From NCBI GenBank assembly GCA_021788105.1, contig JAJYKZ010000004.1, forward strand, positions 1 through 52,065: 52,065 nt of DNA, in the 5' to 3' direction. Made by a program: the position numbers and the translations under genes. Source of the stretch: a bacterium (lineage in GTDB: Bacteria; Patescibacteriota; Minisyncoccia; Moranbacterales; UBA2206). This document shows, piece after piece, positions 1-7,652 of the stretch; position 1 is the stretch's first letter, and each line of letters opens with the position of its first letter. The notes under the pieces are model-generated. The model was not told the origin of the DNA. It was given only the letters and a program-made list of their open reading frames with translations, and made no database searches.

Positions 1-76
1 TCCGAAACCAAGGAGCAACTCCAGAAAAGGTTCAGCTGAGACTACTTTAGACTCAAGTGTCATGCCTCAACTGGAT

Positions 77-99
77 ACCCTGCGCTCTTGGCGCAGGGT
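77..99. repeat. Perfect 9-bp inverted repeat hairpin (ACCCTGCGC-tcttg-GCGCAGGGT)
   Basis: Read directly: 77-85 pairs with 91-99; intergenic, upstream of the ABC transporter gene. Confidence 0.7.
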
Positions 100-140
100 G
101 ATTCATTGAATCGGGAAAGCGCATCATTTGCAAAAACAAT

Positions 141-887
141 ATGGATAAAGGAATTATTTTAAAAATCTCCGGACTTGCCAAAAAATATGAAGCGGGAGCG
201 GCAGTGGATCGCATCTCTTTTGAAGTTGGAGCGGGAAAAATTATCGGATTGCTCGGTCCTAACGGCGCCGGAAAATCGACGACCATCAACATGATCTTGG
301 GAATCCTGGATCCAACTGAAGGAAAAATTGAAATTTTGGGAAAGGACATGAAAAAACAGCATTCAGAAATATTTAAGAGCGTCAATTTTTCAGCCGTGTA
401 CGCTCATGTTCCGGAAAACCTTACTGTTTGGCAGAATCTCTATGTTTTTGGATTGCTCTATGAAGTAAAAAATCTGAAAGAAAAAATCGTTTCTTTGGTG
501 AAAGAATTTGATTTGGAAAATTTTATGGACACCAGAGCCGGACTTCTTTCGTCGGGAGAAATCAGCCGGCTTAACCTGGCCAAGGCGGTGATGAATGATC
601 CGATGCTGCTTCTGCTGGATGAGCCGACCGCCTCACTTGATCCCAGCATTGCCGAAACCATCCGGGAAAAAATAAAAAATTATGTGCGAAAAAGCGGAGC
701 GGCCGTTCTTTGGACCTCTCACAATATGCGCGAGGTTGAGGATGTCTGCGACGAAGTGCTTTTCCTTTCGCGCGGAAAAATTCTTTTGTCCGGCAATCCC
801 AGAACTCTCGCGGCCAAGCACGGAAAAAATGATCTGGAAGAATTGTTCATATCGGTCGCGCGCGAACCACTAACTTTTGAACGTTAA
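141..887 (+). CDS. ABC transporter ATP-binding protein (ABC-2 type exporter)
   Basis: Walker A GPNGAGKST, LSSGE signature, Walker B LLLLDEPTASLD. Confidence 0.93.
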   Translation: MDKGIILKISGLAKKYEAGAAVDRISFEVGAGKIIGLLGPNGAGKSTTINMILGILDPTEGKIEILGKDMKKQHSEIFKSVNFSAVYAHVPENLTVWQNLYVFGLLYEVKNLKEKIVSLVKEFDLENFMDTRAGLLSSGEISRLNLAKAVMNDPMLLLLDEPTASLDPSIAETIREKIKNYVRKSGAAVLWTSHNMREVEDVCDEVLFLSRGKILLSGNPRTLAAKHGKNDLEELFISVAREPLTFER

Positions 888-891
888 ATTT

Positions 892-1701
892 ATGAGTTTT
901 TCCAGAATCTATTCAATTTTTGTCCGGCAATGGTTTTTATTCAGGAGCAATCCAGTCCGGCTGGTAAATATTTTTCTATGGATCTTTGTCGACATCATCC
1001 AGTGGGGATTTATCAGTAAATATTTGGGCACTTTCGGCGCGGCTACTTTTAGTTTTATTACGGTGATTTTAGGCGCGGTTATTTTATGGGAGTTCTTGAG
1101 CCGCATCCAGCAAGGGATAATGACCGCTTTTCTGGAAGATGTTTGGAGTCAGAACTTCATTAATTTTTTCGCCTCGCCATTGAAGGTGAATGAGTATTTG
1201 AGCGGACTGGTTTTGACCAGCATCGTGACTGGTTTAGTCGGATTTCTGACCATGATATTAATTGCCGGATTGGCTTTCGGATATAATTTTTTTAAGATCG
1301 GCTTGATGCTGTTTCCTTTTATTTTAATTCTTTTTATTTTTGGAATCGCAATGGGAATTTTAATCTCGGCCGTAATTTTCCGGCTTGGGCCGTCAGCCGA
1401 ATGGATTATTTGGCCGATTCCTGTCGTACTTTCCATTTTTTCCGGAGTCTTCTATCCGATTGCAACCTTGCCTGCCGGTCTCCGAATAATTTCCAAATTT
1501 ATTCCCGCTTCCTACGTTTTTGAAAGTTTGCGTTCCATAATTTCCAGAGGAAATTTTTCCGCACCGATCGGAATGAATCTTTTGATTGGCGCTGTTCTTT
1601 CGCTGATTTATTTTTTTGCAATGTACAAATTTTTTCTCAGGATTTATCGGCACAATTTGAAAACCGGGAAGCTGGCGCGGTTCAGCGCGGAGGGGGCATA
1701 A
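892..1701 (+). CDS. ABC-2 type transporter permease
   Basis: Multiple TM segments, follows ATPase; ATG at 892 is a more likely start than the track's 877. Confidence 0.85.
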   Translation: MSFSRIYSIFVRQWFLFRSNPVRLVNIFLWIFVDIIQWGFISKYLGTFGAATFSFITVILGAVILWEFLSRIQQGIMTAFLEDVWSQNFINFFASPLKVNEYLSGLVLTSIVTGLVGFLTMILIAGLAFGYNFFKIGLMLFPFILILFIFGIAMGILISAVIFRLGPSAEWIIWPIPVVLSIFSGVFYPIATLPAGLRIISKFIPASYVFESLRSIISRGNFSAPIGMNLLIGAVLSLIYFFAMYKFFLRIYRHNLKTGKLARFSAEGA

Positions 1702-1718
1702 ATTTAATTTAAAAAAAT

Positions 1719-1892
1719 ATGAAATTGCTGATAATGATTTTCATGGTGATCGGATCTTCGATTGGAAGTTATCTTCCCGTGCTTTGGGGCGGAAATGTTT
1801 TCTCAATGCTATCTATTTTTCTCGGTGCTGCCGGCGGGTTTGCCGGAATCTGGGCCGGGTATAAACTGGCCGTCCAGCTCGGGCTTGGCTGA
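1719..1892 (+). CDS. Small 57-aa membrane protein (MKLLIMIFMVIGSSIGSYLPVLWGGNVFSMLSIFLGAAGGFAGIWAGYKLAVQLGLG)
   Basis: ORF below the track threshold, read by hand; ATG to TGA, hydrophobic with Gly-rich TM. Confidence 0.7.
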   Translation: MKLLIMIFMVIGSSIGSYLPVLWGGNVFSMLSIFLGAAGGFAGIWAGYKLAVQLGLG

Positions 1893-1910
1893 TGAAAAGA
1901 AAACTTCCGG

Positions 1911-1940
1911 GTAAAAAAGTCCTTGTGAGGATTTTTTTGT
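1911..1940 (+). terminator. Intrinsic terminator-like hairpin (aaaaagtcc-ttgtga-ggattttttt)
   Basis: Short stem followed by T run, after the 57-aa ORF. Confidence 0.5.
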
Positions 1941-2144
1941 TTTTAGAATTAGAAAAGCTTCCGGTATGTATTAGTAAGACGGCCGAAATCGGTCGAATAT
2001 AAAATATAATGAGGGGGGAAAATTTTTCCGAGGTTTTGCCGGAAAACGGAATAATAAAAAAATACAAAAACCGGTTTGTGAATTTGGTTGAAAATAAGTA
2101 TAATAACAAAAAATAAAAAATAACAGTATTTAGAAAAATAAATT

Positions 2145-2936
2145 ATGGACGTAATTAAAGTTGAAAATCTGACCAAGAAATTCGACGACTTCGCGGCGGT
2201 CGACCACATCTCGTTTGACGTTGCGGAAGGGGAAATCTTTGCTTTTCTTGGTCCCAACGGCGCCGGAAAATCGACGACGATTAAAATGCTGACAACGCTT
2301 CTGGCGCCGTCGGAAGGTTCGATCGAGCTTAACGGATACAATCCGATCAATGATTCCAATGCGGTCCGCCGTTCGATCGGAATAATTTTTCAAGATCCCA
2401 GTCTTGATGACGAGCTGACGGCTTTTGAGAATATGGAATTTCACGGCGTGCTTTACGGCATACCGAAAAAAGTGCGGCGGGAAAGAATAAAACAATTGAT
2501 GGAATTTGTGGAATTGTGGGATCGCAAGAATAGCCTGGTCAAAGAATTTTCCGGCGGGATGAAGCGCCGGCTGGAAATCGCGCGCGGCCTTTTGCATCAT
2601 CCCAAAGTTTTATTCCTGGACGAACCGACTTTGGGATTGGATCCGCAGACAAGAAATCATATGTGGAGCTATTTGCAGGAATTGAACAAAGCCAAAAGGA
2701 CAACGGTATTTTTCACGACTCATTATATGGAAGAAGCTGACCGGGTGGCGAAACGCATCGCGATTATTGATCATGGAAAAATCATTGCTTCCGGTTCGTC
2801 GGCGGAATTGAAGGCGCAAACCAAAACGGAATCGTTGGAAGACGCTTTTCTGGCGCTGACCGGAAAAGTTATCCGCGAAGAAGAAGGATCAAATCTTGAT
2901 CGCATGCGCATGTTTCGAAAGGCAAGGGGAAAATAA
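2145..2936 (+). CDS. ABC transporter ATP-binding protein (DrrA/ABC-2 type)
   Basis: GPNGAGKST, FSGGMKRRLEIARGL, LFLDEPTLGLD. Confidence 0.95.
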   Translation: MDVIKVENLTKKFDDFAAVDHISFDVAEGEIFAFLGPNGAGKSTTIKMLTTLLAPSEGSIELNGYNPINDSNAVRRSIGIIFQDPSLDDELTAFENMEFHGVLYGIPKKVRRERIKQLMEFVELWDRKNSLVKEFSGGMKRRLEIARGLLHHPKVLFLDEPTLGLDPQTRNHMWSYLQELNKAKRTTVFFTTHYMEEADRVAKRIAIIDHGKIIASGSSAELKAQTKTESLEDAFLALTGKVIREEEGSNLDRMRMFRKARGK

Positions 2937-2954
2937 AAATATTGTAAAAAAATT

Positions 2955-3701
2955 ATGAAAACAATTTATATTTTATGGCTTCGGCAATTGAAGCGCTACA
3001 TTCGATCAAAATCCAGAATTGTCGGTTCTTTGGCCCAGCCGCTGCTTTTCTTGCTGGCGCTGGGTTACGGACTGGGTCCGGTTTTTCAGAAAGCGGGGCA
3101 GGGAAATTATATTGAATTTTTGGCGCCCGGCATCATCGGGATGAGCATAATTTTCACTTCCATATTTTACGGCCTGGAAATAATTTGGGATCGCCAGTTT
3201 GGATTTTTAAAAGAAACCTTGGTGGCGCCGGTTTCGCGTTTCAATATTATGATCGGCCGGACGCTGGGCGGCGCGACTGTCGCGACTGTTCAGGGGGTTA
3301 TTGTTTTTTTCATTTCGATGCTGATCGGCTTCCGGCCAGTGAGTTTTGTAATGATTCCTTTCGCAGTTCTGTTTATGCTCTTGGTGGCGATTCTTTTTTC
3401 GGCAATCGGCATCACAATTGCGTCACTTCTGGACGATATGCAAGGTTTCCAGTTGATTATGAATTTTCTGGTTATGCCGCTTTTCTTTTTGTCGGGAGCG
3501 ATATTCCCGCTGCAAAACGTTCCAGGTGTGATTGAAAAGATCGCTATGTTCGATCCGCTTTCCTATGGCATTGACGCTTTCCGGCAATTGCTGGTCAGCA
3601 TTTCTCATTTCGGCTTGATGACCGACCTGGTCGTTCTTGCCGCGGTAACTTTATTTTTCTTGTCGCTGGGCAGCTACTTTTTTTCCAAGGTGCAGATATA
3701 A
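2955..3701 (+). CDS. ABC-2 type transporter permease
   Basis: Six predicted TMs, ABC2 permease-like sequence, adjacent to its ATPase. Confidence 0.9.
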   Translation: MKTIYILWLRQLKRYIRSKSRIVGSLAQPLLFLLALGYGLGPVFQKAGQGNYIEFLAPGIIGMSIIFTSIFYGLEIIWDRQFGFLKETLVAPVSRFNIMIGRTLGGATVATVQGVIVFFISMLIGFRPVSFVMIPFAVLFMLLVAILFSAIGITIASLLDDMQGFQLIMNFLVMPLFFLSGAIFPLQNVPGVIEKIAMFDPLSYGIDAFRQLLVSISHFGLMTDLVVLAAVTLFFLSLGSYFFSKVQI

Positions 3702-3721
3702 AAATTACTTTATTAAAGCCA

Positions 3722-3756
3722 AAAACTGCACTTTGCATTTGACAAAATGCGGTTTT
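3722..3756 (+). terminator. Possible terminator hairpin of the ABC operon (AAAACTGCA / TGCGGTTTT)
   Basis: 9-bp stem with one G-U, 17-nt loop, short T tract; overlaps the next promoter. Confidence 0.4.
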
Positions 3757-3767
3757 AGGTGTATGGT
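3739..3767 (+). promoter_or_regulatory. Sigma70-like promoter for the DGR target gene: TTGACA-17 nt-TATGGT
   Basis: Perfect -35 at 3739-3744, 17-nt spacer, TATGGT at 3762-3767. Confidence 0.6.
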
Positions 3768-3814
3768 GATATTTCAGTTTAGGAACCTAGGGAAAGCTTT
3801 TTTGGTTTATATAA

Positions 3815-3867
3815 TTCATAGCAGTTTTTAGGAAATTTGAAAAAAATTTCTTGGAAGCTGCTATGAA
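3815..3867 (+). promoter_or_regulatory. 24-bp RNA hairpin in the 5' leader of the DGR target mRNA (GAAAA loop 3839-3843)
   Basis: 3815-3838 pairs without interruption with 3844-3867, using four G-U pairs on the sense RNA only. Confidence 0.75.
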
Positions 3868-3897
3868 GCGGCATACAAAATTTTTAGGAGGTTCGTC

Positions 3898-4593
3898 ATG
3901 GCTACTAAAGTCACAGGCGATCAGTATTATGATCTTGATGGTCAATTGGCCGAGATCAAAAGGCAGTTGAGGCAACAGGGCGGTTATCCTTACGATCCCG
4001 AGAAGCTGAAAAAATGTCTCCAGGATGCAATCGAGGGTAGGTTCGAGAGGGTTGTATTTATGGACAGGCCTAAAACCATCCCGACCAAACCCTTTGACTC
4101 CGCCGTTTTCTTGGGCGAAGGTTGGGCGACCTGGAAAGGTTCGCCCGATGGCGACGGACTTTCAGGAGAGGAAGATGTTGATCCTCGCGGAATCGCTTTG
4201 GCTGAGATTAATATCTCAAAGCTCGTATTTGAGACAAATCTCAAAAAAGGAGAAAAGTCTATCAAGGGCGAAGAAAAACTTCGCCGTCAAAAAGAGATGA
4301 CAGGTCTCATCCGTCACGGAGGCAATACTTTCCTTGGCCTGTGGGAAGACTACCAGGCCAATAAGGAAAACAGCATAATCGAATGGCTGTATCGGACCTA
4401 CAAAATTACTTTCCTTGATTTCATGGGCCAGGTACTTCGCGGCCCGTACGGTGACCGCAGCGTGCTTTGCCTCTACCGGCGCAGCGGTGGCGAGGGGCGC
4501 TGGGACTTCCACTGGCTCGACAACGACTGGTCTGCCGGCAATTCCTCTGCTTGCGAGCAAGTCAGCGCTCAGGACTCGGAAACTCAGGCCTAG
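3898..4593 (+). CDS. DGR target (variable) protein with C-terminal C-type-lectin-like variable segment
   Basis: Strong SD AGGAGG at 3886-3891; C-terminus contains the VR matching the downstream TR with A-specific substitutions. Confidence 0.92.
   Translation: MATKVTGDQYYDLDGQLAEIKRQLRQQGGYPYDPEKLKKCLQDAIEGRFERVVFMDRPKTIPTKPFDSAVFLGEGWATWKGSPDGDGLSGEEDVDPRGIALAEINISKLVFETNLKKGEKSIKGEEKLRRQKEMTGLIRHGGNTFLGLWEDYQANKENSIIEWLYRTYKITFLDFMGQVLRGPYGDRSVLCLYRRSGGEGRWDFHWLDNDWSAGNSSACEQVSAQDSETQA
4435..4557 (+). repeat. DGR variable repeat (VR)
   Basis: Aligns to TR with constant offset 465; 18 of 19 differences in the 92-nt core are at TR adenines; ends in a shared block ggcaattcctctgcttgcgag. Confidence 0.96.
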
Positions 4594-4627
4594 CCCTCAG
4601 AAAATTAGTCCTAAAGCATCAAAAAAT

Positions 4628-4658
4628 GAGCCTCGTGTTGAATTCTCGCACGAGGCTC
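4628..4658 (+). terminator. Perfect 10-bp hairpin downstream of VR/target stop (GAGCCTCGTG-11 nt-CACGAGGCTC)
   Basis: Direct reading; A run upstream, ttaaattt downstream; terminator or DGR cruciform. Confidence 0.6.
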
Positions 4659-4899
4659 TTAAATTTGGTAAAATAAAAACGGTAGTAGGGAAGTATGCAA
4701 GCGATTAAGGTTTCTTGCTTCCGAATCCAGTATCCATGCGTCGGGATTGTCCGCGATCACGGTTTCGGGCAGAGTGGCGCATGCAGAAACTTCAAAAAAA
4801 TGAAGATACTTGGTGCAATATGCTAGGTGATTTTAGATCACGAATTCGATTCAGCCCAAAGAGTATTCGATGGGCAGTGGCAAGGAAGGCGTTTCGCAC

Positions 4900-5022
4900 A
4901 TTCGCAACCCGAACGGTAACCGCAACGTGCTTTACCTCAACCGGAACAGCGATGGCAAGTGGAACTGGAACTACAACTGGCTCGACAACGACTGGAATGC
5001 CGGCAATTCCTCTGCTTGCGAG
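4900..5022 (+). repeat. DGR template repeat (TR), Asn(AAC)-rich when read in target frame
   Basis: Homologous to VR 4435-4557; encodes [41 protein letters not shown] in the VR frame, but no intact target ORF surrounds it. Confidence 0.96.
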
Positions 5023-5045
5023 AAATTCTCTTCATTTCTCTTCCT

Positions 5046-5366
5046 CTATTTTTTATCGGGAGAGTTTTTCTTTGCAAGACTGCCGCTCCAGCCGCCTAAA
5101 TCTTTGCCAATGTCATTCAGCTTGTTGGAAAGCTGGATATATTTATAATCATCCAACGATTTTGTTTCCCAAAGAATATTAAGGAAAATTTTTAAAACAT
5201 CCGATTTTCTAATCGCCAATCTGACATATGGTTTTTTTTCTTCCGGTTTCAAAAAAGCGGCAATAGCGATTGATTCGATAATTTCCGTAAAGTATTTATC
5301 AACTTTCTGCCCAAGCGTATACCTGTGAGTGGTCGGTAAAATCCGGTAATATTCATACCAAACCAA
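5046..5366 (-). CDS. avd: Avd-like DGR accessory protein (four-helix bundle/S23 family), antisense to TR and RT
   Basis: WYEYYRILPTTHRYTLGQKVDKYF...EEKKPYVRLAIRKSDVLKIFLNILWETKSLDDYKYIQLSNKLNDIGKDLGGW matches the Avd family pattern; in-frame similarity continues upstream to ~5397. Confidence 0.85.
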   Translation of the reverse strand: MVWYEYYRILPTTHRYTLGQKVDKYFTEIIESIAIAAFLKPEEKKPYVRLAIRKSDVLKIFLNILWETKSLDDYKYIQLSNKLNDIGKDLGGWSGSLAKKNSPDKK

Positions 5367-5405
5367 ATAAAGCGATTTTACTTTTTCAAATACCGCCGGA
5401 AGCCT

Positions 5406-5415
5406 GGGGGGGGGG
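5406..5415. repeat. G10 homopolymer between divergent avd and RT
   Basis: Direct reading agcctGGGGGGGGGGcgtta. Confidence 0.9.
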
Positions 5416-5436
5416 CGTTAAAAGTTGCGAATCTTT

Positions 5437-6429
5437 ATGAAAATTCAATTGACTCATACTTTTGAAGAAATTATCAGTTTAGAAAATTTATTGAAAGCTT
5501 GGAAAGAATTCGTTCGCGGCAAACGGAACAAAAAAGATGTCCAGATTTTTCAAATGCGTCTGATGGACAATATTTTGGCTTTGCACCCTGACTTAGTCAA
5601 TCATACCTACAAACACGGCGGCTATCAAGCATTCAAAATCAATGATCCGAAACCAAGAGATATTCACAAAGCTATGGTTCGTGATCGACTTCTCCATCAT
5701 GCCATTTATCGAATTTTATATCCGTTTTTTGAAAAAACTTTCATTGCCGATTCTTTTTCCTGCCGTCTGGACAAAGGCACGCATAAATCCATCAACAGAT
5801 TCTGTAAATTTTCCCGCATCGTCGGCAAAAACAATACGCGAACCTGCTGGATTTTGAAATGCGATATCAGAAAATTCTTCGCCAATATCGATCATGCCGT
5901 CCTGCTTGAATTTTTGCGGGAATACATTCCCGACAAAGATATACTGTGGCTTCTTGGAGAGGTCGTAAACAGTTTCAATACCAAAGGAAAAACTGATGCC
6001 GGCCTGCCATTGGGTAACCTCACTTCGCAATTGTTCGTCAACGTCTATATGAACAAATTCGACCAGTTTGTGAAACACAAGTTAAAAGCTAGATACTATA
6101 TCCGCTACGCGGACGATTTCGTAATATTTTCAGAAAGCAAAGATTATTTGGCAAATTGTATCCCCAAAATATCCGAATTTCTGCAAAAAGAATTGAAGCT
6201 TAAATTGCATCCAGACAAAGTTTTCATAAAAACTTTGGCATCAGGCGTAGATTTTCTTGGCTGGATAAGTTTTCCTGATCATCGGGTACTGCGGACAACG
6301 ACGAAAAGGCGGATGCTGAAAAGGATAAAAAATAATCCAGCGAGGGAAACTCTGGATTCGTATCTAGGAATGTTGGGTCATGGGAATACGGAGAAATTGA
6401 GAATACATATAGAAAATAAAAATTTCTAA
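5437..6429 (+). CDS. DGR-type reverse transcriptase
   Basis: ILKCDIRKFFANID, LPLGNLTSQLFVNVYMNKFDQFVKHKLK (DGR-type GxxxSQ), YYIRYADDFVIF, VDFLGW; ATG at 5437. Confidence 0.97.
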   Translation: MKIQLTHTFEEIISLENLLKAWKEFVRGKRNKKDVQIFQMRLMDNILALHPDLVNHTYKHGGYQAFKINDPKPRDIHKAMVRDRLLHHAIYRILYPFFEKTFIADSFSCRLDKGTHKSINRFCKFSRIVGKNNTRTCWILKCDIRKFFANIDHAVLLEFLREYIPDKDILWLLGEVVNSFNTKGKTDAGLPLGNLTSQLFVNVYMNKFDQFVKHKLKARYYIRYADDFVIFSESKDYLANCIPKISEFLQKELKLKLHPDKVFIKTLASGVDFLGWISFPDHRVLRTTTKRRMLKRIKNNPARETLDSYLGMLGHGNTEKLRIHIENKNF

Positions 6430-6502
6430 AATAGATATGTGGTAAATTTGTTGCATATGCCAAAAAATAACACGCTTGATTTAGCAGATACATTCAAATT
6501 AT

Positions 6503-6901
6503 TTATTTTTTCTTCCGGCACCGGTCGCACTGGCAGCCTTTCGGCCCGATGAATTCGTCAAAATATTCTTTGCCGTAATCATAAGTCAACTCTTCGCCGG
6601 AACTGATGTTTTTGATGGTGTAAATCATTATTTTCCGTCCGTCAATTTCCGGCTCGCAGTTCGGCCGGCAGGAATGATTGATGTAGCGGGCGATATTTTT
6701 CCGGCCGGTTCCGTCGACGGTCCAACGGGAATTGACGGTAAAAAGATAGCGGCCGCCCCGCTCGTTGGCTTCCTTGTTAGAGATAAGTTCGCCGGAGTAT
6801 TCGGCAACAAACTCTTTTTTGCGAAAATTCTTTGCGGCGAAAAGTCCCAAACCGGTGCGGGATTTTTTAATCTGGAAAAATTTTGCTTGCGTGTCTTTCA
6901 T
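6503..6901 (-). CDS. SET-domain protein lysine methyltransferase-like protein
   Basis: GLGLFAAKNFRKKEFVAEYSGELI, RYINHSCRPNCEPE, SSGEELTYDYG, C-terminal CQCDRC. Confidence 0.93.
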   Translation of the reverse strand: MKDTQAKFFQIKKSRTGLGLFAAKNFRKKEFVAEYSGELISNKEANERGGRYLFTVNSRWTVDGTGRKNIARYINHSCRPNCEPEIDGRKIMIYTIKNISSGEELTYDYGKEYFDEFIGPKGCQCDRCRKKK

Positions 6902-6937
6902 TTATTGATAAAGGATAATAAAATTAAAACTATTTTT

Positions 6938-7552
6938 TTATTGCAACGGAACAAAAACAAAGCCGGGAAATTCTTCCCGGATTATTTTTCCGCTTGTTTC
7001 TTTGCGAATGCGAAAAATGGAATTTCCGATCGGAATGACCATTATACCACCGATCGCCAGTTGGTCAACCAACTCTTGAGGCAGTTCCCGCCCGGTGGCA
7101 GAAACCAGAATGCGGTCGTAAGGGGCTTCTTTGGTATAGCCCAAGACTTTTCCGGCGGAAATAATTTCAGCTTGGGGAAAATTAAATTTCGCCAAATTTT
7201 TTTGGCCGAAAGAAACAAGTTCCGGAATTATTTCCACGCCGATAACTTTACCTTTTGGGCCGGCGACATGGGCGAGAAGCGCAGTGGTCCAGCCGGAGCC
7301 GGATCCGACATCCAGAATTTTTTGGCCGGCTCTCGGCTGGAGCCATTCCAGCATCAAAGCCACTGTGGTTGGTTGGGAAATCGTTTGGCCATAGCCGATC
7401 GGAAGAGGATAATCGCCGTAAGCTTCCAGTCGGTGTTCGGGCAGGACAAAATATTTCCGATCGGTCGATCGGAAAGCTTCGATAATTTCCGGAGTGCCCA
7501 GAGCTTTTTCTTCGATCAGATTGGAAATTAATTGTTCCGGCGCAACGTTCAT
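6938..7552 (-). CDS. pcm: Protein-L-isoaspartate O-methyltransferase
   Basis: YGQTISQPTTVALMLEWLQPRAGQKILDVGSGSGWTTALLAHVAG. Confidence 0.95.
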   Translation of the reverse strand: MNVAPEQLISNLIEEKALGTPEIIEAFRSTDRKYFVLPEHRLEAYGDYPLPIGYGQTISQPTTVALMLEWLQPRAGQKILDVGSGSGWTTALLAHVAGPKGKVIGVEIIPELVSFGQKNLAKFNFPQAEIISAGKVLGYTKEAPYDRILVSATGRELPQELVDQLAIGGIMVIPIGNSIFRIRKETSGKIIREEFPGFVFVPLQ

Positions 7553-7582
7553 TTGTTGTTAATACAATCGACAAATTAAAAA

Positions 7583-7608
7583 AGTATTTTACTTTTAGGC
7601 AAAATACT
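7583..7608 (-). terminator. AT-rich inverted repeat AGTATTTT-10 nt-AAAATACT, followed by T run on minus strand
   Basis: Perfect 8-bp arms between the phosphatase and pcm genes. Confidence 0.4.
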
Positions 7609-7652
7609 CTCGCATCTGTTTAATTAAAAACTAAAAATAAATAGTCCGAAAT

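Noticed and set aside
4715-5182. + strand ORFs spanning TR (4715-5182 and 4870-5148) as protein genes
   Set aside because: They are chance open frames over the TR; no intact target N-terminus, and an in-frame stop lies upstream at 4834 in the VR-equivalent frame
5437-6429. Group II intron or retron interpretation of the RT
   Set aside because: GxxxSQ motif plus TR/VR pair and Avd fit a DGR; no maturase/HNH domain or intron RNA seen, no retron msr/msd evident
6674-7531. 285-aa + strand ORF opposite the SET and pcm genes
   Set aside because: Antisense to two genes with strong family motifs
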